A DNA stretch of 64,000 nt, taken from Anaerolineales bacterium (GTDB lineage: Bacteria; Chloroflexota; Anaerolineae; Anaerolineales; Villigracilaceae). A program made the position numbers and the translations under genes. The first letter of the stretch is position 1. Each line of letters begins with the position of its first letter. Where the stretch lies: NCBI GenBank assembly GCA_024710905.1, contig JANJTV010000076.1, forward strand, positions 62,001 through 126,000, given 5' to 3'. Of the stretch, positions 41,913 to 52,211 are shown piece after piece. The notes under the pieces were generated by a model that saw nothing but the letters and a program-made list of their open reading frames with translations, was not told where the DNA came from and ran no database searches.

Positions 41913-43709
41913 ATGAAACGGATTTGCGCCCTCCTTATTGCCGGGTTATTCCTGTTTTCCGGTTGCAGCTGGCCTTCACCGGTTATCCCGGTGACCGGGA
42001 ATGATGAGAGCCTGGAGCCAGCCGTCGAAGTTGAACTGGCCACATCCATTCCTGACGAGGAGCCGGAAGGAATGCCGGAAGAACCCCCGGCCGGGACAAC
42101 CCTGACCTGGTTTGACCAAAGCGAGTTTGTCTATGTGCCGGGCGGGGAATTTGTTATGGGTCGGGATGTGCCCGGTGGCGCGGATTACTCTCCTGCCCAT
42201 GCTGTTTCCCTGTTCGGGTTTTGGATCCAGCGCACCGAGGTAACCAACCAGCAATATGGTGCCTGTGTGGCTGCCGGGCAATGTTCCCCTCCCGTGACAG
42301 AAGCAGGCGAGCCGGATTGGTATGCCGACCCTGCAAAATTGGATTCCCCGGTCGTGAATGTCTCGTGGGAGCAGGCGCAAGCCTATTGCCTGTGGATCGA
42401 TGCGCGCCTGCCCACTGAAGCGGAGTGGGAAAAATCCTCGCGCGGTGTGGACGCCCGGCTTTACCCGTGGGGAAACACTGAGCCGACATGCGAATTGGCA
42501 AATTACAACGGCTGTATCGAGCCGGTTGGCCCGGCAGCGGTAGCCAGTTACCCGTTTGGGATCAGTCCATATAAACTGGATGATATGACCGGGAATGTGT
42601 TTGAATGGGTCTCTGATTGGTATGCCGAAGAGTACTACCTGGTTTCACCGGCCTCCAACCCCCGGGGGCCAGAAATTGGTACGCATCGGGTGATTCGTGG
42701 CGGTGGATATGCTTCGGTCGCGGATGAACTTGATGCAGCATTGCGTTTTGCGGAGCAGCCCGACGAACACCGCCCGGACCTTGGTTTTCGATGTGTGCTT
42801 ACGGGCCGCGCGCCAGCCCCGTTTTGCGTGGTGCCCCTTGTTCGTTCTGGTGGTTCGCCTTCTGACCCCACCCCGCCCGTGGCATGGGATTTCGATATCG
42901 AAGGGTATTGTGAAGAACGCGAGAAAGGCCAGTTTACCGGTGTCAATTTCACCGTCTTTGGCTCCGAAGATGATTTGCTGAACTATACCTACGATGCCAA
43001 AATTGATGAAATAAATTTGACCTGTTCGCCCTATGCGCTCGGCAAATATAGTTGCTACGGGGCGATCCTGCACCAGGGGAGCACACCAGATGTCCGGGTT
43101 TGTCGTGAGAGAACAGGCCCGCCCATCCCTGACCCTGAAGCAACCTGCCCGGATGGCTACGTGTTCAACCCTGAACTGGGCTATTGCGATGACGTGCTGC
43201 CGCGGGTCGATGAAGGGGGTGGCTGCCCTGCGGGGTTTGTTTTCACAGAAATTGGCTGTGTGCCTTTGCCTTCTGCCAGCGGCTGCCCGGCGGGCTTCAT
43301 GCTCTGGACGGATTTTGATATTTGCTGGCCGCTGGACAGTTGCATGGTCCCTTACTATCGCGATGCCCACCTCGGGGTTTGTGACTCGTATTGCTGGGGC
43401 GGCACAGTTTACGACCCGGATGAAGATTGCTGCCAGGTCGAGATGCCAGAGTTATTCTGCCCGATCGGTTACGTGTGGAGCGACTGCACCAATTCCTGTG
43501 TGTTGTATGAGTACCTGCCCAACCTGTGCAACACCGGTCAGGTGTACATACCGGTTTGTCCAACCCCGACCCCTCACGAGCCGCCGCCCCAGACTTGTTA
43601 CTGCTGCCAGTTCACCACCTTCGGGGACTGCATGGCGCAATCGAATTTTGGCTGCACCTGGGTTTCCTCCCCGGTCGGCGCGGCTGGCGGATATTGTGCT
43701 GGACCGTAA
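41913..43709 (+). CDS. Lipoprotein with formylglycine-generating-enzyme/SUMF1-like domain and Cys-rich C-terminus
   Basis: LFLFSGCSW lipobox; FVYVPGGEFVMG, VTNQQYGACVAAGQC, PVVNVSWEQAQAYCLWIDARLPTEAEWEKSSRG, GNVFEWVSDWY, GFRCV. Confidence 0.9.
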   Translation: MKRICALLIAGLFLFSGCSWPSPVIPVTGNDESLEPAVEVELATSIPDEEPEGMPEEPPAGTTLTWFDQSEFVYVPGGEFVMGRDVPGGADYSPAHAVSLFGFWIQRTEVTNQQYGACVAAGQCSPPVTEAGEPDWYADPAKLDSPVVNVSWEQAQAYCLWIDARLPTEAEWEKSSRGVDARLYPWGNTEPTCELANYNGCIEPVGPAAVASYPFGISPYKLDDMTGNVFEWVSDWYAEEYYLVSPASNPRGPEIGTHRVIRGGGYASVADELDAALRFAEQPDEHRPDLGFRCVLTGRAPAPFCVVPLVRSGGSPSDPTPPVAWDFDIEGYCEEREKGQFTGVNFTVFGSEDDLLNYTYDAKIDEINLTCSPYALGKYSCYGAILHQGSTPDVRVCRERTGPPIPDPEATCPDGYVFNPELGYCDDVLPRVDEGGGCPAGFVFTEIGCVPLPSASGCPAGFMLWTDFDICWPLDSCMVPYYRDAHLGVCDSYCWGGTVYDPDEDCCQVEMPELFCPIGYVWSDCTNSCVLYEYLPNLCNTGQVYIPVCPTPTPHEPPPQTCYCCQFTTFGDCMAQSNFGCTWVSSPVGAAGGYCAGP

Positions 43710-43732
43710 AAGATCAGGATGTCATGGATAAG

Positions 43733-43767
43733 AAATCCCGTCTTGATTTATCATGGCGGGATTTTAT
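43733..43767. terminator. Terminator-like hairpin between convergent genes
   Basis: aaatcccg...cgggatttt. Confidence 0.65.
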
Positions 43768-45110
43768 TTGGAACGATTCGCCTGTTCCAGCGCATAAGCA
43801 GCGCGTAGCAGTTTCGCCTCCCCCCACGCCTCGCTGACCAGCTGAATTCCAAGCGGCATCCCGGCTGGTGTTTTTCCCAACGGCAGCGACAGGGCGGGCA
43901 GGCCTGTCAGGTTGAATGGCGCGGTGAAGCGGGTCATTTTGGGGGCAAAAGTGGCTGAATCCAGCCCTTCGATTTTTGCGGCGCTGGTGGCGGTGGTAGG
44001 CAGCAGGAGCAGGTCGTATTCTTCAAAGAATAAGCTGAAATAGTGTTTCATCTCCTGCTGGGTGCGGCGCGCCAGGGCATATTCGGTGGAGGTCACCGCA
44101 CGGCCTTTTTCCAATCGGGTGCGTACGTCCTCGCCGAACCAGTCCGGGTGTTCGGCCAGCCTGTCCCTGTGGAAGGCAGCTGCGTCGGCAATGACCATCG
44201 TGCCGTTGGCTGCGGCGCACTCGCGTAGGCGGACAATTTCAACCGGGGTGACGGTTGCACCGAGGGCTTTCAATAATTCTGCAGCCTGGTTTAAGGCGGC
44301 CAGTATCTCTGCATCGCTTTCATCGATATATTCCCCGGCTGCCAGGGCCACCCGCCAACCAGCCACGCCGCCTGTAATATTCGCGTAGTAATCTTCGGTT
44401 GAATGGTTAATGCTGCCGGGGTCGCGTGGGTCGTAGCCTGCCAGTACATTAAGCAGGAGGGCGGCATCTTTGGCGGTCTTGGTGATTGGGCCAATGTGGT
44501 CCAGGTTCCAGGAAAGCGGCAGCACGCCACGGGTGCTGACCCGTCCGTAGGTCGGTTTCAGGCCGACCACACCGCACAACGCCGCTGGGATGCGAACCGA
44601 CCCGCCTGTGTCACTACCCAGCGCGGCAATGCACATCCCCGCTGCGACCGCCGCCGCCGAGCCGCTGGAGGATCCGCCAGTGATGCGCTGCGGATCGTGC
44701 GGATTGCGAACTGGCCCAGTGTGCGGGTTGATCCCCGTGATGCCCAGGGCGATTTCATGCGTATTGGTTTTGCCGAGCAGTATGGCCCCGGCGGATTTGA
44801 GTTTTTCTGTGACCGCGGCATCTTTGGCGGCGGGCGGGTTGCCAAAGAACTTTGGTGAACCGGCTTTGGTGGGCCAGCCTGCCAGGTCGATCAGGTCCTT
44901 GATGGCGATGGGAACGCCGGAAAGTGAGAGTTGGCTGTTATATGGTTTGTCAGCAAGGGTCTCCGGGTCGATCGTTTGTACAAAGGCGTTCAGGGTGGGG
45001 TTTTTGGCTTCAATGATGGTGAGCAAGGTCCGGGTGAGCCCGCCCGGGGTCAATTCGCCCGAGGCAAGCGCCTGCCGGGTGGTTTCCATCGTCAGTGTGG
45101 AAGAATCCAT
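43764..45110 (-). CDS. Amidase signature family enzyme (GatA-like)
   Basis: GVPIAIKDLIDLAGWPTKAGS, GGSSSGSAAAVAAGMCIAALGSDTGGSVRIPAALCGVVGLKPTYGRVS. Confidence 0.93.
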   Translation of the reverse strand: MDSSTLTMETTRQALASGELTPGGLTRTLLTIIEAKNPTLNAFVQTIDPETLADKPYNSQLSLSGVPIAIKDLIDLAGWPTKAGSPKFFGNPPAAKDAAVTEKLKSAGAILLGKTNTHEIALGITGINPHTGPVRNPHDPQRITGGSSSGSAAAVAAGMCIAALGSDTGGSVRIPAALCGVVGLKPTYGRVSTRGVLPLSWNLDHIGPITKTAKDAALLLNVLAGYDPRDPGSINHSTEDYYANITGGVAGWRVALAAGEYIDESDAEILAALNQAAELLKALGATVTPVEIVRLRECAAANGTMVIADAAAFHRDRLAEHPDWFGEDVRTRLEKGRAVTSTEYALARRTQQEMKHYFSLFFEEYDLLLLPTTATSAAKIEGLDSATFAPKMTRFTAPFNLTGLPALSLPLGKTPAGMPLGIQLVSEAWGEAKLLRAAYALEQANRSK

Positions 45111-45113
45111 GGC

Positions 45114-46178
45114 CTATTCCCGAATGTAAATGGGATTGGAATACACCCAGCCACGCATGCGGCCAAGGTAAGGGCGATAGGCCTCCACGCGGTAGGCGCC
45201 GGGCTGGGTGGCGATGTAGGAGAAGATGTCGCGATCGCGCCAGCGTTGGATGACTTTGCCGTCCCTGAGCAGGTGAATGTCAGCAGGTTGGGGCAGCTTG
45301 GCCTGCAAGGTGACCCCGCCTTCCAATTCGATCTCATCGCCCATGATGGCGCGGGCAGTCGCGCCCTGGGCCGAAAACCGGAATCCGCGGGTGCTGCCGG
45401 GCAGGTCGTAGGCGACGAAGCAATGCCCGCTGGAGAGGGCGTCGTAGACCATTTTCGAGTCTTTTTCCAGGTTGCCGGTCAGGGGAGAGTCGGTCAGGAT
45501 GTGGGTGTTGATGGTCTTGAAATGGAATTCGTAGGGGTAGATGATGCCTTTGAGCGGGCCTAGGCTGGCAGGCCAGGCGTGCGCGTCTGAGCCGCCAATG
45601 GCAACCACGCGCTGGCCGCTGGCGAGCAGTTCATCCCATTTGGCAAGTGTGAGCGGGTTTGGGCTGCGGCCCACCAGGTGGGGCAGGTAGGCGTGGAAGA
45701 CAAAATGGGCCAGGGTGGGCGAAACTTCTTTTAGTTCGCTCAGGCCATTCCATAACTCGATGCCGTTATAGTTGGTGACAGACCAGTCTTCCCAGGCGAT
45801 GCCCGTTTCGTGGATGGGTTTGCTCTCGGCGTCGTGAGGGTGGGCCAGGAAGCAGATTCCACCGGCTTTGCGGGTGTTGTCGATCAGGTTTTGCGGCTTG
45901 TCTGCAAAAGTAGCCAGTTCGCGGCGCGCGCCAAAGACCAGCAGGTGGTTGCGTTGCGGGTCGCGGGCCTGGTCGTGGACTTCCTCGCCGATCAGCATGA
46001 GCAGGCGGTGTTTGCCTTCCCGAAAGTACTGGTCACGCCCTTCGACATAGATGTTATGATCAGTAACAATGACCACGTCCAGCCCGGTTTGCAGGGCAGC
46101 GCGGGCGATGTCGGCGTGGCTGCCGGAACCATCGGAATAGCGGGTGTGCATGTGCAGGTTTACGACCAGTTCTTCCAT
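45114..46178 (-). CDS. CehA/McbA-like PHP-domain metallohydrolase
   Basis: NLHMHTRYSDGSGSHADIARAALQTGLDVVIVTDHN, GGSDAHA. Confidence 0.88.
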   Translation of the reverse strand: MEELVVNLHMHTRYSDGSGSHADIARAALQTGLDVVIVTDHNIYVEGRDQYFREGKHRLLMLIGEEVHDQARDPQRNHLLVFGARRELATFADKPQNLIDNTRKAGGICFLAHPHDAESKPIHETGIAWEDWSVTNYNGIELWNGLSELKEVSPTLAHFVFHAYLPHLVGRSPNPLTLAKWDELLASGQRVVAIGGSDAHAWPASLGPLKGIIYPYEFHFKTINTHILTDSPLTGNLEKDSKMVYDALSSGHCFVAYDLPGSTRGFRFSAQGATARAIMGDEIELEGGVTLQAKLPQPADIHLLRDGKVIQRWRDRDIFSYIATQPGAYRVEAYRPYLGRMRGWVYSNPIYIRE

Positions 46179-46257
46179 TAAATCCCTCGTGGTTGACGAT
46201 TTCGATTGTTGGCAATTATAATGTCCGCGCTAATTTTGCAGGAGGCAAAACATCCGA

Positions 46258-46482
46258 ATGGAAACGTTTATCGACATTGGTTTGGTAATTACTTCCCTGG
46301 CTCTGATTGCAAGTGTCATTTTGCAGAGCAAGGGTGCTGGTTTGGGTGGCCTGACGGGCGCCGATACCGGTACTGTGTTCACGGCCCGGCGCGGCATCGA
46401 GAAAACCCTGTTTGGGGCGACGATCGCGCTGAGCATCTTGTTCTTTGTGCTGGCCATCCTGGCCCTGGTGCTGGGGCTATAG
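46258..46482 (+). CDS. secG: Preprotein translocase subunit SecG
   Basis: 74 aa, two TM, ASVILQSKGAGLGGLTGADTGTVFTARRGIEKTL. Confidence 0.92.
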   Translation: METFIDIGLVITSLALIASVILQSKGAGLGGLTGADTGTVFTARRGIEKTLFGATIALSILFFVLAILALVLGL

Positions 46483-46575
46483 TCCTCGTACCCATTGAAT
46501 AGAAGGAAGGCCCCGCCCTGGCCTGAGCCATTGCTAGGCTGGCAGGGACGCGGGCCTTCTTTTCAATCCACTCTC

Positions 46576-48267
46576 ATGAAAAAACTCCGTTTACAACTCC
46601 TTGTTGTCATTGTGACCCTGCTGTTTGTGGCCGTCCTGCTATTTACACAGGATGCAGGCACCCAGGCGGTTTCGTTCGTGCCACAACCTGCCACCGGGGG
46701 GATTTACTCTGAAGCGTTGATCGGTTCGATCAGCCGCCTGAACCCGCTGCTCGACCTGAACAACCCGGCTGATCGCGATATTGACCGCTTGATCTTTAGC
46801 GGTTTGATTCGCTTTGATTCCCGCGGCATGCCAATGCCAGACTTGGCGGAGTCGTGGGGTGTTTCGCAGGACGGCACGATTTACAATTTTTCCATCCGCC
46901 CGAATGCGATCTGGCACGACGGGCAGCCTGTGACCAGTGATGACGTCATCTTTACGATCGAGTTGATCAAAAATGATGTCACTTTCTTCCCACTGGATGT
47001 TCGCGACCTGTGGAAGCAGGTTCAGATTAAACGACTGAATGACAAGACCCTTCAATTTGTCCTGCCTGAGCCATATGCGCCTTTCCTGGATTACCTGACG
47101 TTTGGTGTGCTGCCGCAACACCTGCTGGGGAGCATCCCGCCGGACCAAATCCCTGCCGCGGAGTTCAACCTCAACCCGGTTGGCAGCGGGCCATACAAGT
47201 TTGACCGCCTGGTGGTTTCCGGCGGGCAAGTGACAGGCGTGGAGTTGAGCCTGTTTACCGATTATTACGGCCAGAAGCCGTTCATCCAGCAGGTGGTGTT
47301 CCGTTATTACCCATCCTCGGATGCTGCCCTGGCTGCCTTCCGGGAAGGCGAGGTTCTGGCGATCAGCCAGATCACTCCGGACGTGCTGCCCATGGCGCTG
47401 GCCGAACCGACCCTTTCTGTTTATACCGGCCGCCTGCCCGAGATGAGCATGGTGCTGCTGAACCATAATTCCCCTGAGAAGCCGTTCCTGAAAGACCCCG
47501 ACTTGCGTCGGGCGCTGTTACTGGCTATTAATCGCCAGCGCATTGTGGACCGCCTGTTGGGCGGGCAAGGGATTGTGGCGCACGGGCCGATTTTTCCCGG
47601 CACTTGGGCCTATTACGAAAATACCGAGCAACTGACCTATGATCCGCAGGCGGCCATTGATTTGTTAAAGCGTGCAGGATATCAAATTCCATCTGCGGGC
47701 GGGGATGTACGTGCGGATGAAAGCGGAAACCTGTTGGAATTCAGCCTGGTGCACCCGGATGATGCGCTGCATACAGCCATTGCCCAATCCATCCAGGAGA
47801 CCTGGGCGCAGGTGGGTGTGCGCGTGACACTGGAAGCCCTGCCTTATGAGCAGATGGTCAATGAGTGGATCATGACTCGCGGTTACCAGGCTGCACTGGT
47901 GGATTTGAACCTTGCGCGCCTGCCAGACCCGGATCCCTACCCCTTCTGGCACCAGTTCGAAGCCACCAGCGGACAAAATTACACCGGTTGGGATAACCGC
48001 ACGGCCAGTGAGTACTTGGAGCAGGCGCGCATTAATACCGATTTTGATTTCCGCACCCGCCTGTATCGCAACTTCCAGGTGGTATTTGGCCGTGAACTGC
48101 CAGCCCTACCGTTGTATTATCCTGTCTATAGTTATGGGGTCAGCCAGCAGGTACTTGGCGTGCAGGTTCCCCCGTTGTTTGATACCAGTGATCGCTTCCT
48201 GACGATTGGCGAGTGGTACCTGGTGACCCGGCGCGGGGCGGAAGAATCGGCGGAAGCGCAACCCTGA
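46576..48267 (+). CDS. ABC transporter substrate-binding protein, family 5 (peptide)
   Basis: YNFSIRPNAIWHDGQPVTSDDVIFTIE, NPVGSGPYKF; start trimmed to MKKLRLQ. Confidence 0.92.
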   Translation: MKKLRLQLLVVIVTLLFVAVLLFTQDAGTQAVSFVPQPATGGIYSEALIGSISRLNPLLDLNNPADRDIDRLIFSGLIRFDSRGMPMPDLAESWGVSQDGTIYNFSIRPNAIWHDGQPVTSDDVIFTIELIKNDVTFFPLDVRDLWKQVQIKRLNDKTLQFVLPEPYAPFLDYLTFGVLPQHLLGSIPPDQIPAAEFNLNPVGSGPYKFDRLVVSGGQVTGVELSLFTDYYGQKPFIQQVVFRYYPSSDAALAAFREGEVLAISQITPDVLPMALAEPTLSVYTGRLPEMSMVLLNHNSPEKPFLKDPDLRRALLLAINRQRIVDRLLGGQGIVAHGPIFPGTWAYYENTEQLTYDPQAAIDLLKRAGYQIPSAGGDVRADESGNLLEFSLVHPDDALHTAIAQSIQETWAQVGVRVTLEALPYEQMVNEWIMTRGYQAALVDLNLARLPDPDPYPFWHQFEATSGQNYTGWDNRTASEYLEQARINTDFDFRTRLYRNFQVVFGRELPALPLYYPVYSYGVSQQVLGVQVPPLFDTSDRFLTIGEWYLVTRRGAEESAEAQP

Positions 48268-48268
48268 A

Positions 48269-48793
48269 ATGGATTTTGAAGAACAACAAGACCTGACTTT
48301 TTTGGAAGAAGCCCTGCCTCTGATGCAGGACTACCTCCTCTCGGAAGAACTTTACTGGGCGGTCAGCCGCGGTGTGTACCGTCTGACGCCCGGCAATATC
48401 CTGCTTGCCACCAAGCGCCTGGGGCAGACCCACCCTGCCGAGGCGAGCAATTATCTCCAGGCTGTGGAGGATGTAAAACGCAAATGGCGTGTGGCCTGGG
48501 AGCGGAAAGCAGCCAGGGAAACGACCAGCCGCCTTAGGCTTTGGTCGCAATACCTGTCTGATGTGAAATTTGCCCCGAACACCTCCCTGCCCGCGTATGC
48601 CAACGAAGCCCGCCAGCGCACCATCCTGCAACTCTTAAAAAATGAAGTACCTGACCTCCCCGAGTGGGCACAGTTGGACCAGTTGGATGCGGCCCTGCGC
48701 AGGCAGGTTGGGGACGGGGAGTTTATCTGGCTGGAAATATTCCGTTCGGCGTTTGCGCCGCACGAATTTTGGTTTTTGTACGTAAAACACTAA
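48269..48793 (+). CDS. Hypothetical protein (174 aa)
   Basis: ORF directly downstream of substrate-binding protein. Confidence 0.7.
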   Translation: MDFEEQQDLTFLEEALPLMQDYLLSEELYWAVSRGVYRLTPGNILLATKRLGQTHPAEASNYLQAVEDVKRKWRVAWERKAARETTSRLRLWSQYLSDVKFAPNTSLPAYANEARQRTILQLLKNEVPDLPEWAQLDQLDAALRRQVGDGEFIWLEIFRSAFAPHEFWFLYVKH

Positions 48794-48807
48794 CCCAGGA
48801 GGAACTG

Positions 48808-50178
48808 ATGACTGACCACCGACAGGCGGCGCTGGACTATGCCCGTCAGCATGAACGCGACTTTGAAAAGAACCTGCAGGAATTTGTTGCCATCCCGAGC
48901 ATCTCCACCAGCCCGGAACACAAACCGCAGATGCAGCAGGCTGCCGACTGGGTGGCCAACCGCCTGAAAAGCTTGGGGATGAATAACGTTCAGATCCTGC
49001 CAACCGACCTGCACCCGGTGGTGTATGGTGAATGGCTGGGCGCGCCGGGCAAACCGACCGTGCTGATTTATGGCCATTATGATGTGCAGCCTGTGGACCC
49101 GATCGAACTGTGGCGCGATGACCCCTTCAGCGGCAGGGTGGATGGTGACCGCATGATGGGACGTGGCGCTTCGGACATGAAAGGCCAGGATGCGGCCTGT
49201 TTTAATGCAGTTGAATCGATTGTCAAGACAGGCAGCCTGCCGGTGAACGTCAAGTGGATTCTGGAAGGTGAAGAAGAGATCGGTTCGCCTTCCCTGCCGA
49301 AATTCCTGGAACAGCACAAGGAATTGCTAAAAGCTGATTTCTGTCTGAACCCGGATTCGGGCATGCTGGCGCGCGATGAACCAACCCTGACGTACGGCCT
49401 GCGCGGCCTAGCCTACTTTGAAATCCGTGTGCAGGGTCCGGCCAGTGACCTGCACTCAGGCATTTATGGTGGCGCGGTGCATAACCCGGCCATTGTGCTG
49501 GCTGAACTGGTGGCCGGGATGCACGACAGGGATGGCCGCATTACCTTGCCTGGTTTTTATGACCGGGTGCGTGAGCTTCCTGCGGAAGAACGCGCTGAAC
49601 TGGCCCGCCTGCCAATTACCGATGAAAAGACGAAGGCCCTGACGGGTGTTCCCGAAGTGTATGGCGAAAAAGGCTATACGACTGTCGAGCGGATTGGCGC
49701 ACGGCCGACCCTGGATGTAAATGGTTTCCTTTCCGGCTTTGTTGGCGAAGGTTCCAAAACTGTGCTGCCCGCCAAGGCCATGGCCAAGGTGTCGATGCGC
49801 CTGGTACCAGACCAGGATCCCAAGGAAGTGCACCAGCAACTGCTGGCGTATCTGGAGAAGAATGCCCCCAAGACCGTAACATGGGAAGTGGTCATGTTTG
49901 CAGGTGGTGCGGCCTCCATTTCTGATATTAATCTCCCCGGCGCACAAGCCCTGGCCAAAGCGTTTGAGACCGTTTGGGGCAAACGCCCGTACTTCAAGCG
50001 CGAGGGCGGCTCTGTGCCGGTGGTGGGTTACATGCAGAAGATCCTTGGCATGGAATCGGTGCTGACCGGTTTTGGCCTGCCGGATGACAACCTGCATGCG
50101 CCCAATGAAAAACTTGACCTGCCCTCCTGGCACAACGGCACAAAAGCGTTGGTTCATTTCTTATTTAATCTGGCGTAA
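48808..50178 (+). CDS. M20 family dipeptidase
   Basis: VLIYGHYDVQPVDPIELWRDDPF, GRGASDMKGQ, EGEEEIGS; start trimmed to MTDHRQAAL after GGAGG RBS. Confidence 0.94.
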   Translation: MTDHRQAALDYARQHERDFEKNLQEFVAIPSISTSPEHKPQMQQAADWVANRLKSLGMNNVQILPTDLHPVVYGEWLGAPGKPTVLIYGHYDVQPVDPIELWRDDPFSGRVDGDRMMGRGASDMKGQDAACFNAVESIVKTGSLPVNVKWILEGEEEIGSPSLPKFLEQHKELLKADFCLNPDSGMLARDEPTLTYGLRGLAYFEIRVQGPASDLHSGIYGGAVHNPAIVLAELVAGMHDRDGRITLPGFYDRVRELPAEERAELARLPITDEKTKALTGVPEVYGEKGYTTVERIGARPTLDVNGFLSGFVGEGSKTVLPAKAMAKVSMRLVPDQDPKEVHQQLLAYLEKNAPKTVTWEVVMFAGGAASISDINLPGAQALAKAFETVWGKRPYFKREGGSVPVVGYMQKILGMESVLTGFGLPDDNLHAPNEKLDLPSWHNGTKALVHFLFNLA

Positions 50179-50204
50179 TTTAACGAAAAAAAGGATTTAC
50201 TGGT

Positions 50205-51077
50205 ATGGAAGATAAAATTATGGCTTACGGCGGGCAGGCCGTCATTGAAGGGGTGATGATGCGCGGCCAGAAAGGCATGGCGGTTGCCATGCGCGCGCCG
50301 GACGGTGAAATCGTTGTTCACACGGAGAAGCTCTCCGGTCTGTATAACTCGTGGGTGCCAAAGGTGCCGTTCCTGCGTGGCAGCATCCTGCTCTGGGATG
50401 CGCTCGGGCTGGGCATGCGCGCCCTGACCATGTCTGCCAATACCCAGAGTGGCGAAGACGAAAAGCTGGAAGGTCCGGCCCTGGTTGGCACGCTGGCACT
50501 TTCGCTGGCCTTTAGTATTGGCCTGTTTTTCCTTGTACCGTACGGCGTCTCGAAAGGCGTGGAGTGGTTGGGCGTGAATGTCTGGGTTGCGGCAGCTATT
50601 GAAGGTTTTACCCGCCTGCTGCTGCTGATTGGTTACATCCTGCTGATCGGGCGGATGGAGGACATCCGGCGCGTGTTCATGTATCACGGCGCGGAGCACA
50701 AGACAATCAACGCCTATGAAGCCGGGGCCGAACTCACCCCCGAGTCTGTCTCCCGTTTCCCGTTGGAGCATCCCCGCTGTGGCACGGCCTTCCTGCTCAC
50801 GCTGGTGTTGCTGTCCATCCTGGTCTTCAGCTTCCTGCATCCCTTGCCGGTGGGCTGGCAAATTGCCGGTCGGTTGCTCTTGCTGCCGGTGCTGGCGGGC
50901 ATTGCGCTGGAAATCATCCGTTGGACGGCCAATAACCTGGAGAACCCGCTTGTGCGGGCCCTGGTCATCCCGAACCTGGCCCTGCAGCGCCTGACCACCC
51001 GCGAACCAGACCTGGCCATGCTGGAAGTGGCAATTACCTCCTTTAATGAGATGCGCAAGTTCGAAGCGGCTGATTAA
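50205..51077 (+). CDS. DUF1385 family membrane protein
   Basis: [56 protein letters not shown]. Confidence 0.92.
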   Translation: MEDKIMAYGGQAVIEGVMMRGQKGMAVAMRAPDGEIVVHTEKLSGLYNSWVPKVPFLRGSILLWDALGLGMRALTMSANTQSGEDEKLEGPALVGTLALSLAFSIGLFFLVPYGVSKGVEWLGVNVWVAAAIEGFTRLLLLIGYILLIGRMEDIRRVFMYHGAEHKTINAYEAGAELTPESVSRFPLEHPRCGTAFLLTLVLLSILVFSFLHPLPVGWQIAGRLLLLPVLAGIALEIIRWTANNLENPLVRALVIPNLALQRLTTREPDLAMLEVAITSFNEMRKFEAAD

Positions 51078-51098
51078 CCATTCATTGCACAGCAAAAC

Positions 51099-51129
51099 AA
51101 CAGCCGCACGGGTGTCCGCTGCGGCTGTT
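51099..51129 (+). terminator. Rho-independent terminator
   Basis: aacagccgca...tgcggctgtt ttgttt. Confidence 0.85.
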
Positions 51130-51179
51130 TTGTTTCTCATGTTTCGTTAAAAATATCCCGGTACAATTTTTGTGGAAAG

Positions 51180-52055
51180 GTGAGAATGAAACGAAAACAA
51201 ATCCTGCTGCTGTCTATTGTTTTGCTGATGGGCCTGTGTGTGCTTGGCCCCGCAGTCTATTATTCCGGCCGCCCGGCGATGGTCGAAATGCGGGAAGAAC
51301 TTTACCCTGGCATGGTCTATTACCGCAAGGTGCACTACTTCCCCCGCCTGATGGTGGCGCACATCCTGACCGCCGACTTGCGTGAGCAATCGCTGGATGT
51401 CTTCATCACACCGGCCGATCGCCGCGACCGCGAAGAGCCGTACCCACTTAATGCGCGCACCACCAAGCAATTTGTGACCGAGTTTGACTTAATCGCAGGG
51501 ATTAATGGTGACGGCTTTACTCCCTGGTGGTCCAACAACCCCCTGGATTACTATCCCCGCCCCGGTGACCCGGTGGTGACCAATGGTTTCACCGCTGTAC
51601 GCGGGCGTACCTACGGTCTGTATAAAGGCCCGACCATTTATTTTTACGACAATCGAAAAATATCTTTTGGAGAATTAAAAGGCGAGTTGTACAATGCCAT
51701 TTCAGGCAGTCATTGGATTGTCCGCAACCGTGAGCCGGTCACTGAGTTGCCGGACAATGAAGTGGCGCCGCGTACCGCGATTGGTGTGGATGGGCCGGGC
51801 AACCGCCTGATTATGATCGTTGTGGATGGACGCCAGCCGTTCTACAGCGAGGGGGCAACCATTTCGGAGCTGGCCGAGCTGATGCTGTTCTACGGTGGCG
51901 ATAATGCCATCCTGCTGGATGGCGGCGGGTCTTCCACCATGGTCATCCGCGACCCGTTGACCGGCGAGGTAAAAATCATGAATTCGCCCATTGACCGGGG
52001 CGTCCCCGGCCTGGAGCGGGCGGTGGCGAACCATTTTGGGATCAAGTTTCGCTAG
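51180..52055 (+). CDS. Phosphodiester glycosidase (NAGPA) domain protein
   Basis: AGINGDGFTP, RTAIGVDGPGNRLIMIVVDGRQP, AILLDGGGSSTMVI; GTG 51180 or ATG 51186 start. Confidence 0.88.
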   Translation: MRMKRKQILLLSIVLLMGLCVLGPAVYYSGRPAMVEMREELYPGMVYYRKVHYFPRLMVAHILTADLREQSLDVFITPADRRDREEPYPLNARTTKQFVTEFDLIAGINGDGFTPWWSNNPLDYYPRPGDPVVTNGFTAVRGRTYGLYKGPTIYFYDNRKISFGELKGELYNAISGSHWIVRNREPVTELPDNEVAPRTAIGVDGPGNRLIMIVVDGRQPFYSEGATISELAELMLFYGGDNAILLDGGGSSTMVIRDPLTGEVKIMNSPIDRGVPGLERAVANHFGIKFR

Positions 52056-52080
52056 TGCTGGTAGGCAAATTAATTCCAAG

Positions 52081-52172
52081 CGGTCGAGTAGGCGGTGGGT
52101 CTCGATATACCCTTGTCTCGACAAGCTCGACAACCAAGGGTTACTCGACCATCGCCGCCGTATCGAGATGTA
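52081..52172. repeat. REP/MITE-like imperfect palindromic intergenic element
   Basis: ggtcgagta...tctcgata at one end versus tactcgacc...tatcgaga at the other, with nested cccttg...caaggg and ctcgacaagctcgac. Confidence 0.6.
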
Positions 52173-52211
52173 TATGCCTTAACTTTTCTGCCGGGCCATG
52201 AAACGGTTTTC

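Noticed and set aside
50154-51140. 328-aa minus-strand ORF
   Set aside because: Antisense to the well-supported DUF1385 gene; Gln/His/Arg-rich shadow translation.
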